NCBI RefSeq assembly: GCF_041270065.1
Contig: NZ_CP065958.1
Location: 1,922,001-1,986,000, forward strand
Length of the DNA: 64,000 nt
Reading direction: 5' to 3'
From: Streptomyces fradiae
Lineage (GTDB): Bacteria; Actinomycetota; Actinomycetes; Streptomycetales; Streptomycetaceae
Part shown: piece after piece, positions 1 through 7,987 of the stretch
Layout: the number at the start of each line of letters is the position of its first letter
Position numbering within the stretch: the first letter of the stretch is position 1
Notes under the pieces: model-generated
Told to the model about the DNA's origin: nothing
What the model saw: the letters and a program-made list of their open reading frames with translations, nothing else
Database searches by the model: none
Program-made: the position numbers and the translations under genes

Positions 1-1
1 C

Positions 2-454
2 GACTCGACCGTGCCGGACGCGGTCAAGGCGAAGTACCTGGCGGCGACCGTCAAGGACGTCACCGTCACGACCGCCGTCGACGGGCTGCCGCACCGGATG
101 CTGCGCACCGAGATGGTGGCGGAGCTCGAACGGGCGGGCCGGGTAAGGGGGTTGGCGCAGGCGGTGCGCCGGGCCGCCGGGTTCCGGCGGCTCAGCGGCC
201 TGTCCTGGGCGGCGATGGTCCGGGACGGGCTCGCGATGCGCCACGGCAAGGACCTGTCCTGGAGCCAGGTCCTGCTCGCCGCGAACACCCCGATGCTCCT
301 GAAGGCCTCCATGGTCGAGGGCCGCACCGACCTCGGCGTCATGGCCTCCGGACAGGTCGCGGGGGTGATCGAGGACCTGCCGAGCTGCGCGGAACTCGTC
401 GCCCGGATCATGTCCGAGGCCGCGCACGTGCTCCGTACCCTTCCATCCACGTAG
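2..454 (+). CDS. ipdC: IpdC-like nitronate monooxygenase-family flavoprotein, C-terminal part
   Basis: The frame is open from the left edge, so only about the last 150 residues are present. They match the C-terminal part of the nitronate monooxygenase (NPD) FMN-dependent family, with a VTTAVDGLPHRMLRT segment and a tail reading NTPMLLKASMVEG followed by ASGQVAG. In mycobacteria the family member IpdC (Rv3553) acts in degradation of steroid rings C and D. The genes that follow (thiolase, KstR2-like repressor, SDR, acyl-CoA dehydrogenases) belong to the same pathway, which favours IpdC over a generic nitronate monooxygenase. The FMN-binding N-terminal half is outside the window, so cofactor residues cannot be checked. 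The family call is firm; the exact role is inferred from context. Confidence 0.6.
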   Translation, partial: DSTVPDAVKAKYLAATVKDVTVTTAVDGLPHRMLRTEMVAELERAGRVRGLAQAVRRAAGFRRLSGLSWAAMVRDGLAMRHGKDLSWSQVLLAANTPMLLKASMVEGRTDLGVMASGQVAGVIEDLPSCAELVARIMSEAAHVLRTLPST

Positions 455-464
455 GGAGTCAGCC

Positions 465-1391
465 ATGTCTCTGCCGAGACGCGCACTGTCGAGACGCGCA
501 CTGCTGAGCACCGCCGGCGCCACCGCTCTCCTCGCGGTCGCCGCCCCACCCGTCCTGGCCTCGCCCCGGCCCCGACCACGGCCCCGTATCGCAACAAGCA
601 CCATCCGCCAGATCCCGCTCCAGGGCGCGGTCAACGTCCGTGACCTGGGCGGTTACGGCACCTACGACGGCGAGCGGGTCCGGTACGGGCTCGTCTACCG
701 CGGCGACCACCTCGGCAAGCTGACCGACGCCGACGTGGCGACCCTCGGCGGGCTCGGGCTCGGCCGGGTGGTCGACTTCCGGATCCCGCTGGAGGTGCAG
801 TACGACGGGGCCGACCGGCTGCCGGCCGGGGTCACCGCCGTCTCCCGGTCCGTCACCGACAACGGTCTGTACGGGCGGCTGCTCGCCGCGATCGGCTCGC
901 GCGACCCGGTCCGGCAGGAGGAGATGCTCGGCGGCGGCCGGGCCGCGGCCTTCATGACGGAGGTGTACCGCACCTTCGTCACCGACGCCGACAACCGCGC
1001 GCGGTTCGGGGCGACCCTGCGCGAGCTCGCCGCCCCGGGCGCCGCGCCCCAGCTCTACCACTGCACCTCGGGCAAGGACCGTACGGGCTGGGCGAGTTGG
1101 CTGCTGCTCATGCTCGTCGGCGTGCCGGAGCGGGCGGCCACCGAGGACTATCTGGCCTCCAACACCTTCCGCGCGGCCTACGACGCCCGGGTCCGGGAGG
1201 GCCTGAAGCAGGGCGGCCTCATGCAGAACCCCGACCTGATCATCCCGCTCCAGGAGGTCCGCCAGGAGTACCTGGACGCGGCCCTCGCCGAGGTCCAGGC
1301 CGGCTACGGCACCCTGTTCCGGTACGTGACGGAGGGCCTGGGCCTGGACCTGCGCACCCTGGTGGGGCTGCGGGAACGCCTGGTCGGCTGA
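465..1391 (+). CDS. Tat-exported tyrosine/serine protein phosphatase
   Basis: A 308-residue protein with an N-terminal twin-arginine signal (SRRALLS, then an Ala/Leu/Val-rich stretch to about residue 32 ending PVLA), so it is probably secreted or anchored outside the membrane. The body carries the phosphatase loop HCTSGKDRTGW, with Cys200 as nucleophile and Arg206 completing the CX5R motif. An upstream NVRDLGGY segment is typical of the Y_phosphatase3 family. Members dephosphorylate phosphotyrosine or phosphoserine and sometimes phosphoinositides. The start is supported by GGAG about 7 nt upstream. It begins 10 bp after the IpdC-like gene and may be co-transcribed, but no steroid role is known for the family. 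A strong hairpin follows the stop. Confidence 0.85.
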   Translation: MSLPRRALSRRALLSTAGATALLAVAAPPVLASPRPRPRPRIATSTIRQIPLQGAVNVRDLGGYGTYDGERVRYGLVYRGDHLGKLTDADVATLGGLGLGRVVDFRIPLEVQYDGADRLPAGVTAVSRSVTDNGLYGRLLAAIGSRDPVRQEEMLGGGRAAAFMTEVYRTFVTDADNRARFGATLRELAAPGAAPQLYHCTSGKDRTGWASWLLLMLVGVPERAATEDYLASNTFRAAYDARVREGLKQGGLMQNPDLIIPLQEVRQEYLDAALAEVQAGYGTLFRYVTEGLGLDLRTLVGLRERLVG

Positions 1392-1397
1392 CGACAG

Positions 1398-1429
1398 CGT
1401 GAGCGCGGTCCGTGCGGGCCGCGCTCACG
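1398..1429. terminator. Bidirectional hairpin terminator between convergent genes
   Basis: Perfect 11-bp stem (CGTGAGCGCGG and its complement) with a 10-nt loop, lying in the 44-bp gap between the convergent phosphatase and thiolase genes. No U-tract is visible, as is usual in Streptomyces. Confidence 0.7.
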
Positions 1430-1435
1430 TACGTA

Positions 1436-2593
1436 CTACAGTCGCTCGATGATCGTCACGTTCGCCTGCCCGCCGCCCTCGCACATCGTCAGCAGTCCGT
1501 AGCGCCCGCCCGTGCGCTCCAGTTCGTGCAGCAGGGTCGTCATCAGCTTCACGCCGGTGGCGCCGAGCGGGTGGCCGAGGGCGATGGCGCCGCCGTTGAC
1601 GTTGACCCGCTCCGGGTCGGCGCCGGTCTCCTTGAGCCAGGCGAGGACGACCGGGGCGAAGGCCTCGTTGATCTCGACGAGGTCGATGTCGTCGATGGTC
1701 ATGCCGGTCTTCTTCAGGGCGTACGCGGTGGCCGGTATCGGCGCGGACAGCATCCGGATCGGGTCCTCGCCGCGCACCGACAGGTGGTGGATCCGGGCCC
1801 GCGGCGTGAGTCCGTGCTCGCGCACCGCGCGCTCGCTCGCGAGCAGCATCGCGGCCGCGCCGTCCGAGACCTGGGAGGAGCAGGCGGCGGTGATGGTGCC
1901 GCCCTCGACGACCGGCTTCAGTCCGGCCATCTTCTCCAGGCTGGTGTCGCGGCGCGGGCCCTCGTCGACGGTCACGGCCCCGTACGGCACGGTCTCCCGC
2001 TCGAAGCGGCCCTCGTCGATGGCGCGCAGCGCCCGCCGGTGCGAGCGGAGGGCGAACTCCTCCTGGTCGCGGCGGGCGATGCCCCACTTGGCGGCGATGA
2101 GCTCGGCGCCGTGGAACTGGTTGACCGGCGCGTCGCCGTAGCGGGCCCGCCAGCCCTCGGAGCCGGCGTACGGGCCCTCGGTGAGGCCGAGGGGTTCGGC
2201 GGCCTGCCGGGAGGCAAAGGCGATCGGGATCATCGTCATGTTCTGGGTGCCACCGGCGACGACCAGGTCCTGGGTGCCGGAGAGCACACCCTGGGCGGCG
2301 AAGTGGACGGCCTGCTGCGAGGAGCCGCACTGGCGGTCGATGGTGACGCCGGGGACCTCCTCGGGGAGCCCGGCGGCGAGCCAGCAGGTGCGGGCGATGT
2401 CGCCGGCCTGCGGGCCGACGGTGTCGAGGCAGCCGAAGACCACGTCCTCGACGGCGGCCGGGTCGATGCCGGTGCGCGCGACGAGCGCCTTCAGGACGTG
2501 GGCGCCGAGGTCCGCCGGATGGACGGCGCCGAGTCCGCCCTTGCGGCGGCCCACCGGGGTGCGGACCGCGTCGACGATGTAGGCCTCGGCCAT
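1436..2593 (-). CDS. fadA6: Acetyl-CoA acyltransferase (thiolase), FadA6-like
   Basis: A 385-residue thiolase with the three catalytic elements visible: Cys89 in RQCGSSQQ (acyl-enzyme nucleophile), His341 in GHPLG and Cys371 in CEGGG near the C terminus. It should cleave a beta-ketoacyl-CoA with free CoA. The neighbourhood (KstR2-like repressor, IpdF-like SDR, FadE30-like dehydrogenase) matches the Mycobacterium tuberculosis fadA6-kstR2-ipdF-fadE30 order, where FadA6 acts late in steroid C/D-ring breakdown. The start has an AGGAGGA ribosome site 28 bp after the repressor gene, consistent with one polycistronic unit. Thiolase identity is certain; the steroid assignment rests on gene order. Confidence 0.85.
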   Translation of the reverse strand: MAEAYIVDAVRTPVGRRKGGLGAVHPADLGAHVLKALVARTGIDPAAVEDVVFGCLDTVGPQAGDIARTCWLAAGLPEEVPGVTIDRQCGSSQQAVHFAAQGVLSGTQDLVVAGGTQNMTMIPIAFASRQAAEPLGLTEGPYAGSEGWRARYGDAPVNQFHGAELIAAKWGIARRDQEEFALRSHRRALRAIDEGRFERETVPYGAVTVDEGPRRDTSLEKMAGLKPVVEGGTITAACSSQVSDGAAAMLLASERAVREHGLTPRARIHHLSVRGEDPIRMLSAPIPATAYALKKTGMTIDDIDLVEINEAFAPVVLAWLKETGADPERVNVNGGAIALGHPLGATGVKLMTTLLHELERTGGRYGLLTMCEGGGQANVTIIERL

Positions 2594-2621
2594 GGCTGTT
2601 CCTCCTGGTGTGTCCGTATGT

Positions 2622-3251
2622 CTAGGGGGTGCGTACGGCGATTCCGTCGAGCACCATCGACAGGTACTGGCGGGCGATCTCGTCCGGGCTGTGCTGCCCG
2701 CCCGGGCGGTACCAGCTCGCGGCGACCCACACGGTGTCGCGCACGAAGCGGTAGGTGAGCCGGATGTCGAGGTCGGCGCGGAAGACGCCGGACCCGACGC
2801 CGCGCTCCAGGGTGCCGAGCCAGGCCTTCTCGAACTTGACCTGGGAGTCGGCGAGGTAGCGGAAGCGGGGCTGGTCGGAGAGGTGTCGGGCCTCCTTCTG
2901 GTAGATGGCGACGGCGGCGCGGTGCCGGTCGATCTCCCGGAAGGACTCGGTGACCAGGGCCTCGATGGTCTCCCTGGGGCCGTGCCCGGCGGCGAGCACG
3001 GTGTCGTAGCCGTCCCAGAGCTCGTTCAGGAAGGTGGAGAGGATCTCGTCGAGCATCGATTCCTTGGAATCGAAGTGGTAGTAGAGGCTGCCGGCGAGCA
3101 TGCCCGCCTCGTCGGCGATCTTGCGGACGGTGGTGGCGTTGTAGCCCTGGGCGGCGAAGACCTCGGCGGCGGTGTCGAGCAGCTCGCGGCGCCGCTCGGG
3201 CGAGGCGGTCACCTGGGTCTTCTTCTTCGGGGAAGGCTTGGTCGTTGGCAC
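2622..3251 (-). CDS. kstR2: TetR-family repressor, KstR2-like
   Basis: A 209-residue TetR regulator with an N-terminal helix-turn-helix (residues about 15-65, including AAEVFAAQGYNATTVRKIAD) and a ligand-binding C-terminal domain. From memory, the segments GSLYYHFDSKESMLDEIL, YQKEARHLSDQPRF and RFVRDTVWVAASWYRPGG resemble mycobacterial KstR2 closely, well beyond the shared DNA-binding helix. KstR2 represses the HIP (steroid C/D ring) genes and is released by HIP-CoA. The neighbours are the expected targets and a matching 14-bp box lies in the divergent promoter at 5280-5293. The GTG start has no clear ribosome site. It starts 15 bp after the SDR gene, so it is probably co-transcribed and autoregulated. 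Residues 1-15 are a Lys/Pro-rich extension. Confidence 0.8.
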   Translation of the reverse strand: MPTTKPSPKKKTQVTASPERRRELLDTAAEVFAAQGYNATTVRKIADEAGMLAGSLYYHFDSKESMLDEILSTFLNELWDGYDTVLAAGHGPRETIEALVTESFREIDRHRAAVAIYQKEARHLSDQPRFRYLADSQVKFEKAWLGTLERGVGSGVFRADLDIRLTYRFVRDTVWVAASWYRPGGQHSPDEIARQYLSMVLDGIAVRTP

Positions 3252-3266
3252 ACGTCCATTGTTGTC

Positions 3267-4061
3267 CTACGGGTGCCGGCTGCTGACCGAGACCGTCTCG
3301 CCGGTCATGTACGAGGAGTAGTCGCCGGCCAGGAAGACGATGACGTTGGCGACCTCCCAGGGCTCGGCGTACCGCCCGAAGGCCTCGCGGGCGGTCAGCT
3401 CGTCGAGCAGCTCGGCCGAGGTGACCTTGACCAGGTGGGGGTGCATGGCGAGGGAGGGGGCGACGGCGTTGACGCGGACGCCGTACGCGGCGGCCTCGAC
3501 GGCGGCGCAGCGGGTGAGGGCCATGACGCCGGCCTTGGCTGCGGCGTAGTGGGCCTGGCCGGCCTGGGCGCGCCAGCCGACGACGGAGGCGTTGTTGACG
3601 ATGACGCCTGCCCGGCCGGTCTCCCGGAAGTGACGGAGGGCGGCGCGGGTGCAGCGCATGGTGCCGGTGAGGGTGACGTCGAGGACCCGGTTCCACTGCT
3701 CGTCGGTCATGTCGACGAGCGGGGCGGTGCCGCCGAGGCCGGCGTTGTTGACCAGGACGTCGAGGCCGCCGTGGAGCCGTATCGCGGTGTCGTACAGCGC
3801 CTGGACCTGGGTCTCGTCGGTGACGTCACAGGTCTGGGCGGCGACCTGGTCGGCGCCGAACTCGGCGGCGAGGGCGGTCTCGGTCTCCTTGAGGCGGCGG
3901 GCGTGGGCGTCGCTGATCAGTACGCGGGCGCCCTCCTCCAGGAGGCGGCGGGCGGTGGCGCCGCCGATGCCGGCGCCGGCGGCGGCGGTGACGACGGCGG
4001 TGCGGCCGGCGAGCAGGCCGTGGCCCTCGACATAGGGCGGCGGAGGTGTGCGAGGGCTCAT
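3267..4061 (-). CDS. ipdF: Short-chain dehydrogenase/reductase, IpdF-like
   Basis: A 264-residue classical SDR. The nucleotide-binding loop TAAAGAGIG lies at residues 25-33, NNAG follows at about 105, and the catalytic Ser159, Tyr172 and Lys176 are all present (NNAS and YAAAK). Its ATG overlaps the stop of the upstream acyl-CoA dehydrogenase by 4 bp (ATGA), so the two are translationally coupled. In mycobacteria the gene in this position, ipdF, oxidises the 5-hydroxyl of the HIP-derived CoA thioester with NAD+. The order dehydrogenase-SDR-repressor-thiolase supports the same job here. A generic beta-ketoacyl reductase cannot be excluded from sequence alone. Confidence 0.75.
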   Translation of the reverse strand: MSPRTPPPPYVEGHGLLAGRTAVVTAAAGAGIGGATARRLLEEGARVLISDAHARRLKETETALAAEFGADQVAAQTCDVTDETQVQALYDTAIRLHGGLDVLVNNAGLGGTAPLVDMTDEQWNRVLDVTLTGTMRCTRAALRHFRETGRAGVIVNNASVVGWRAQAGQAHYAAAKAGVMALTRCAAVEAAAYGVRVNAVAPSLAMHPHLVKVTSAELLDELTAREAFGRYAEPWEVANVIVFLAGDYSSYMTGETVSVSSRHP

Positions 4062-5263
4062 GCGCGCGGCTCCTTCGGGAGGCCGAGCACCCGCTCGGCG
4101 ATGATGTTCCGCTGGATCTCGCTCGACCCGGCGTAGATGGTGTCGGCGCGGGAGAACAGGAACAGGCGCTGCCAGGCGTCGAGTTCGTACGGTTCGCCGG
4201 CGGCGAGGGTGGCGGCGGCGCCGCGCACGTCCATGGCGAGCTCGCCGAGGTCCCGGTGCCAGTGGGACCAGGAGAGCTTGGCCAGGGAGGGTTCGGTGCC
4301 GGTGCGGGCGTGGGCGCGCAGGGTGCGCAGTCCGGTCCAGGCGCGGACGAGCCGGTCGCGGATCAGCGGGTCGGCGGCGGCGCCGTTGGCGCGGGCGAGG
4401 ACTATCAGGGCTTCGAGTTCGCGGCGGAAGCCGACCTGCTGGCCGAGGGTGGAGACGCCGCGCTCGTAGCCGAGGGTGGCCATGGCGATCCGCCAGCCGT
4501 CGCCGGGCGCGCCGACCACGTGCGTGGCCGCTGTGCGGGCGCCGTCGAAGAAGACCTCGTTGAACTCGCTGGTGCCGGTGAGCTGCACGATCGGCCGGAT
4601 GTCGACGCCGGGCTGGTCGAGCGGGACGAGGAGGTAGGAGAGCCCGGCGTGCGGGCGGGAGCCGGGGGTACGGGACTCCGCGCGGGGTTCGGTGCGTGGC
4701 TCGGCGCGCGGCTCCGTCCGGGCGAGGACGAAGCACCACTGGGACTCGTGGGCGAGCGAGGTCCAGATCTTCTGGCCGTGCACGACCCACTCGTCGCCGT
4801 CGCGGACCGCGCGGGTGCGGACGGCGGCGAGGTCGGAGCCGGCGTCGGGCTCGCTGTAGCCCTGGCACCACAGCTCCTCGACGGCCCGGATCGGGGGCAG
4901 GAAGCGGGCCTTCTGCTCCTCGGTGCCGTGGTCGATGAGGGCGGGGCCGAGGAGCTGTTCGCCGATGTGGTTGACCCGGGCGGGGGCGTCGGCGAGGGCG
5001 TACTCCTCGTGGAAGGCGAGCTGCTCCTCGATGCTCGCGCCGCGCCCGCCGTACTCCTTCGGCCAGCCGACGCAGGTCCAGCCGTGGGCGGCCATGTGCC
5101 GTTCCCAGGCGAGCCGTTCGGCGAACGCCTCGTGCTCCCGACCCGGTCCGCCGAGTCCCTTCAACGCGGCGAATTCGCCGGTGAGTTGAGACCGGAGCCA
5201 GTCGCGTATCGCGGTGCGGAACTCCTCGACGCTGCTCATGGCGCTACTCATGGCGCTGCTCAT
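4058..5263 (-). CDS. fadE30: Acyl-CoA dehydrogenase, FadE30-like
   Basis: A 401-residue FAD-dependent acyl-CoA dehydrogenase with the usual N-terminal helical, middle beta (YSEPDAGSDLAAV, then HGQKIWTS) and C-terminal helical domains, ending in the AGSSEIQRNIIAERVLGLP flavin-contact segment. FadE30 catalyses an early dehydrogenation of HIP-CoA in mycobacteria. Two oddities stand out. The N terminus reads MSSAMSSAMSSV, giving three in-frame ATGs 12 bp apart (5263, 5251, 5239), none with a good ribosome site, so the start is uncertain. The beta domain also contains a tandem RTEPRAEPRTEPRAE insert (about 4677-4728) that looks like expansion of a 12-nt unit. It opens the minus-strand steroid operon. 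Confidence 0.8.
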   Translation of the reverse strand: MSSAMSSAMSSVEEFRTAIRDWLRSQLTGEFAALKGLGGPGREHEAFAERLAWERHMAAHGWTCVGWPKEYGGRGASIEEQLAFHEEYALADAPARVNHIGEQLLGPALIDHGTEEQKARFLPPIRAVEELWCQGYSEPDAGSDLAAVRTRAVRDGDEWVVHGQKIWTSLAHESQWCFVLARTEPRAEPRTEPRAESRTPGSRPHAGLSYLLVPLDQPGVDIRPIVQLTGTSEFNEVFFDGARTAATHVVGAPGDGWRIAMATLGYERGVSTLGQQVGFRRELEALIVLARANGAAADPLIRDRLVRAWTGLRTLRAHARTGTEPSLAKLSWSHWHRDLGELAMDVRGAAATLAAGEPYELDAWQRLFLFSRADTIYAGSSEIQRNIIAERVLGLPKEPRA

Positions 5264-5279
5264 GGAGGCACGCTAACCT

Positions 5280-5293
5280 ACCAAACACTTGTT
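5280..5293. promoter_or_regulatory. Candidate KstR2 operator in the divergent fadE30/fadE31 promoter
   Basis: The 14 bases ACCAAACACTTGTT match the KstR2 consensus AnCAAGnnCTTGnT (recalled from mycobacterial work) at 9 of 10 fixed positions. The site lies in the 38-bp gap between two divergent acyl-CoA dehydrogenase operons, next to a kstR2-like gene. CTAAC (5273-5277) and GTTAG (5291-5295) form a further outer dyad. A repressor here would block both operons. Confidence 0.6.
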
Positions 5294-5307
5294 AGGGAAG
5301 GATGCCG

Positions 5308-6462
5308 ATGGACCTGACCAGCTCACCCGGGGACGACGCCTTCCGGGCGGAGGCCCGCGCCTGGCTGCGCGCCCACGTCCCGGCCAGGCCGCTGCCGTCC
5401 CTGGAGACCGCGGAGGGCTTCGCGGCCCACCGCGCCTGGGAGGCCGAACTCGCCGCCGGCCGCTGGTCGGTGGTCTCCTGGCCGGAGCGGTACGGCGGCC
5501 GCGACGCCGACATCTTCCGCTGGCTGGCCTTCGAGGAGGAGTACTACGCGGCGGGCGCGCCCGGCCGGGTCTCGCAGAACGGCATCAGCCTGCTCGCCCC
5601 CACCCTCTTCGAGCACGCCACCGAGGAGCAGCGGGCCCGGGTCCTGCCGTCCATGGCGAGGGGCGGGACGATCTGGGCGCAGGCCTGGTCCGAGCCAGAG
5701 GCCGGCTCCGACCTGGCGTCGCTGACCTCGCGGGCGGTGCGGACGGACGGCGGCTGGCTGCTCTCCGGGCAGAAGACCTGGTCCTCGCGGGCCGCGTTCG
5801 CCGACCGGGCCTTCGGGATCTTCCGCACCGACCCGGCGCCGGCGGCCGAGGGCCGGCCGCACCGGGGCCTCACCTATCTGATGTTCGACCTCCGCGCGCC
5901 GGGCGTGACCGTGCGGCCGATCGGGCGGCTCGACGGCAGGCCGGCCTTCGCCGAGCTGTTCCTGGACGAGGTGTTCGTGCCGGACGAGGACGTCATCGGC
6001 GAGCCCGGGCAGGGCTGGCGGATCGCCATGTCCACCACCGGCAACGAGCGCGGCCTCACCCTCCGCTCCCCCGGCCGCTTCCTGGCCGCGGCCGACCGGC
6101 TCGTACGGCTGTGGCGGGAGACGGCGGACCCGGCGGACACCGCGCTGCGCGACCGGGTCGCGGACGCGGTGATCGGGGCGCGGGCCTATCAGCTGTTCAC
6201 GGCCGCCGGGGCGTCCCGTTTCGCGGCGGGCGGGGAGATCGGGGCCGAGTCGAGCCTCAACAAGGTGTTCTGGTCGACGTACGACCTCGCCCTGCACGAG
6301 ACCGCGCTCGATCTGCTGGGCGCGGACGGGGAGCTGGCGGACACCGAGTGGGCCGAGGGGCATGTCTTCTCGCTCGCCGGGCCGATCTACGCGGGCACCA
6401 ACGAGATCCAGCGCGACATCATCGCCGAGCGGCTGCTCGGCCTCCCGAAGGGCCGTCGCTGA
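5308..6462 (+). CDS. fadE31: Acyl-CoA dehydrogenase, FadE31-like large subunit
   Basis: A full-length acyl-CoA dehydrogenase (384 residues) with WSEPEAGSDLASL and SGQKTWSS in the FAD/acyl domain and the C-terminal AGTNEIQRDIIAERLLGLP segment. I chose the ATG at 5308 because GGGAAGG (5295-5301) is 6 nt upstream; an ATG at 5302 in the same frame directly abuts that ribosome site. The next gene overlaps by 1 bp (TGATG) and encodes a short, divergent paralogue. In mycobacterial steroid pathways such full/short pairs form alpha2beta2 heterotetramers (FadE31 with FadE32 or FadE33), and the same partnership is likely here. Transcription probably starts at the KstR2-box promoter. Confidence 0.7.
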   Translation: MDLTSSPGDDAFRAEARAWLRAHVPARPLPSLETAEGFAAHRAWEAELAAGRWSVVSWPERYGGRDADIFRWLAFEEEYYAAGAPGRVSQNGISLLAPTLFEHATEEQRARVLPSMARGGTIWAQAWSEPEAGSDLASLTSRAVRTDGGWLLSGQKTWSSRAAFADRAFGIFRTDPAPAAEGRPHRGLTYLMFDLRAPGVTVRPIGRLDGRPAFAELFLDEVFVPDEDVIGEPGQGWRIAMSTTGNERGLTLRSPGRFLAAADRLVRLWRETADPADTALRDRVADAVIGARAYQLFTAAGASRFAAGGEIGAESSLNKVFWSTYDLALHETALDLLGADGELADTEWAEGHVFSLAGPIYAGTNEIQRDIIAERLLGLPKGRR

Positions 6463-7448
6463 TGCGCTTTCTGCCGACCGACGAACAGCGCGACTTCGCC
6501 GCTTCGCTCGACGCGATGCTGACCGCCGCCGGCACTCCGGCGGTGCTCCGGGCGTGGGCCGCGGGCGATCCCGGGCCCGGGCGCGCCCTGTGGGGGCGGC
6601 TCGGCGGGGCGGGGGTGTTCGCGCTCGCCGTGCCCGAGGCGTACGAGGGGATGGGACCGCTGCCGGTGGAACTCGCCCACGCCTTCGTGGAGGTGGGCCG
6701 GCATGCCGTGCCCGGGCCGCTGGTGGAGACGGTCGCGGCGGGCGCGCTGCTCGCCGCGCTCGCCGGGCGGGGCGAGACCGGCCCGGCCAAGCGCTTCCTG
6801 CCGGGGATCGCGGAGGGCACGACGGTGGCGACCCTGGCGGTGGACGAGGTGTCGCCGTACGCGCTCGACCCGGACGCCGCCGACCTGGTGTTCGTCGTAC
6901 GGGGCGCGGAGCTGCGGCTCGCGCCCGGTCACGAGGAGCTGCGGATCTCGGCCGACCCGGTGCGCCGGCTCGCCCGGCCGGTGGCGGGCGGCGAACTCCT
7001 CGCGGCCGGTCCCGCCGTCACCGCCGCGGCCCGCCAGGCCCGCGAGTGGGCGCTGCTCGCGACGGCCGCGCAGGCGCTGGGCGTGGGCCGGGGGCTCCTG
7101 GACCGCACCGTGGCGTACGCGAAGCAGCGCACCCAGTTCGGCGCCCCGATCGGCTCCTTCCAGGCGGTCAAGCACCGGCTCGCGGACACCCTGCTCGCCC
7201 TGGAGTTCGCCCGGCCGCTGCTCTTCGGAGCGGCGCTCACCTTCGCGAGCGGTGATCTCGCGGCGGCGAAGGTCACGGCCGGCGAGGCCGCCCGTACGGC
7301 CGCCGCCACCGCCCTCCAGGTCCACGGCGCCATCGGCTACACGGAGGAGCTCGACCTCTCCCTCTGGCTGCGCAAGGCCCGGCCGCTGCGGGACGCCTGG
7401 GGCACGCCGTCGTGGTGCCGTTCCCAGGTGCTGGCGACGCGCCGCTAG
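6462..7448 (+). CDS. Short acyl-CoA dehydrogenase subunit, FadE32/FadE33-like
   Basis: At 328 residues this is shorter than a normal acyl-CoA dehydrogenase. It keeps the family N terminus (FLPTDEQRDFAASLDAML) and the C-terminal helical bundle (YAKQRTQFGAPIGSFQAVKHRLAD, then QVHGAIGYTEE), but the middle beta domain is compact and poorly conserved. This is the pattern of the small subunit in steroid-pathway heterotetramers. Mycobacteria have two such genes (fadE32, fadE33) after fadE31, whereas only one is present here. Its start overlaps the large-subunit stop (TGATG), giving tight coupling. Its stop overlaps the convergent PPOX gene by 4 bp, with no terminator between them. Confidence 0.7.
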   Translation: MRFLPTDEQRDFAASLDAMLTAAGTPAVLRAWAAGDPGPGRALWGRLGGAGVFALAVPEAYEGMGPLPVELAHAFVEVGRHAVPGPLVETVAAGALLAALAGRGETGPAKRFLPGIAEGTTVATLAVDEVSPYALDPDAADLVFVVRGAELRLAPGHEELRISADPVRRLARPVAGGELLAAGPAVTAAARQAREWALLATAAQALGVGRGLLDRTVAYAKQRTQFGAPIGSFQAVKHRLADTLLALEFARPLLFGAALTFASGDLAAAKVTAGEAARTAAATALQVHGAIGYTEELDLSLWLRKARPLRDAWGTPSWCRSQVLATRR

Positions 7449-7987
7449 CGCGGGTCCTCGCGGGGCGGGCTCTCGTCGTTGCCGCGCCGGAGCGTCCGCA
7501 CGCCGTGCCCCGGGGACCAGGTGCGCAGGACGATCTCCTCGCCGTCGACGTACGTCCGGACGACCTCCGTGAGCTCGACCCGGAAGACATGGAACGGCAT
7601 CGGCATGCCGACCTCGGTCGCGTACCAGTCCAGCTTCGCCGGGTCGCTGATCTCGACCGCCCGTCCGGAGAGCCGGACGTCGCCGCCGCCCATGCTCGTC
7701 CCCTCCCCGGGGTTGGCGAGCAGCGCGAAGCGGGGGTCGCGGCGCAGGTCGAGGGCCTTGCGCGAGTTCGGCATCATGCCGAGGTACAGCTCACCGGCCC
7801 GGAAGTCGGCCTCGATGCCGCTGAGCCGCGGCGAGCCGTCCTTGCGGAGGGTGGCGAGGGCGTGATGGGTGTACTGGCCGAAGCGCTCGCGGACGATGGT
7901 GGCGAGCTCGGGCTCGGCGGCCTCGAAGGCCGCCCAGGTGGTCGGGGCGGTGCTGGTTCCGGTGTCTCCCATTCCTCCAGGAGACAC
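7445..7987 (-). CDS. Pyridoxamine 5'-phosphate oxidase-fold protein
   Basis: About 175-180 residues with the split-barrel flavin/F420-binding pattern of the PPOX superfamily: ALATLRKDGSPRLSGIEADF (strands 1-2), LYLGMMPNSRKALDLRRDPR (strand plus helix) and ALLANPG. Actinobacterial members use FMN, F420 or haem, and substrates are usually unknown. The start is unusual. A GTG at 7987 and an ATG at 7972 are both in frame, and GGAGGA abuts the ATG. This whole start region lies in a perfect inverted repeat (7957-7992). It is convergent with the steroid dehydrogenase operon and may not belong to it functionally. Confidence 0.75.
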   Translation of the reverse strand: MSPGGMGDTGTSTAPTTWAAFEAAEPELATIVRERFGQYTHHALATLRKDGSPRLSGIEADFRAGELYLGMMPNSRKALDLRRDPRFALLANPGEGTSMGGGDVRLSGRAVEISDPAKLDWYATEVGMPMPFHVFRVELTEVVRTYVDGEEIVLRTWSPGHGVRTLRRGNDESPPREDPR

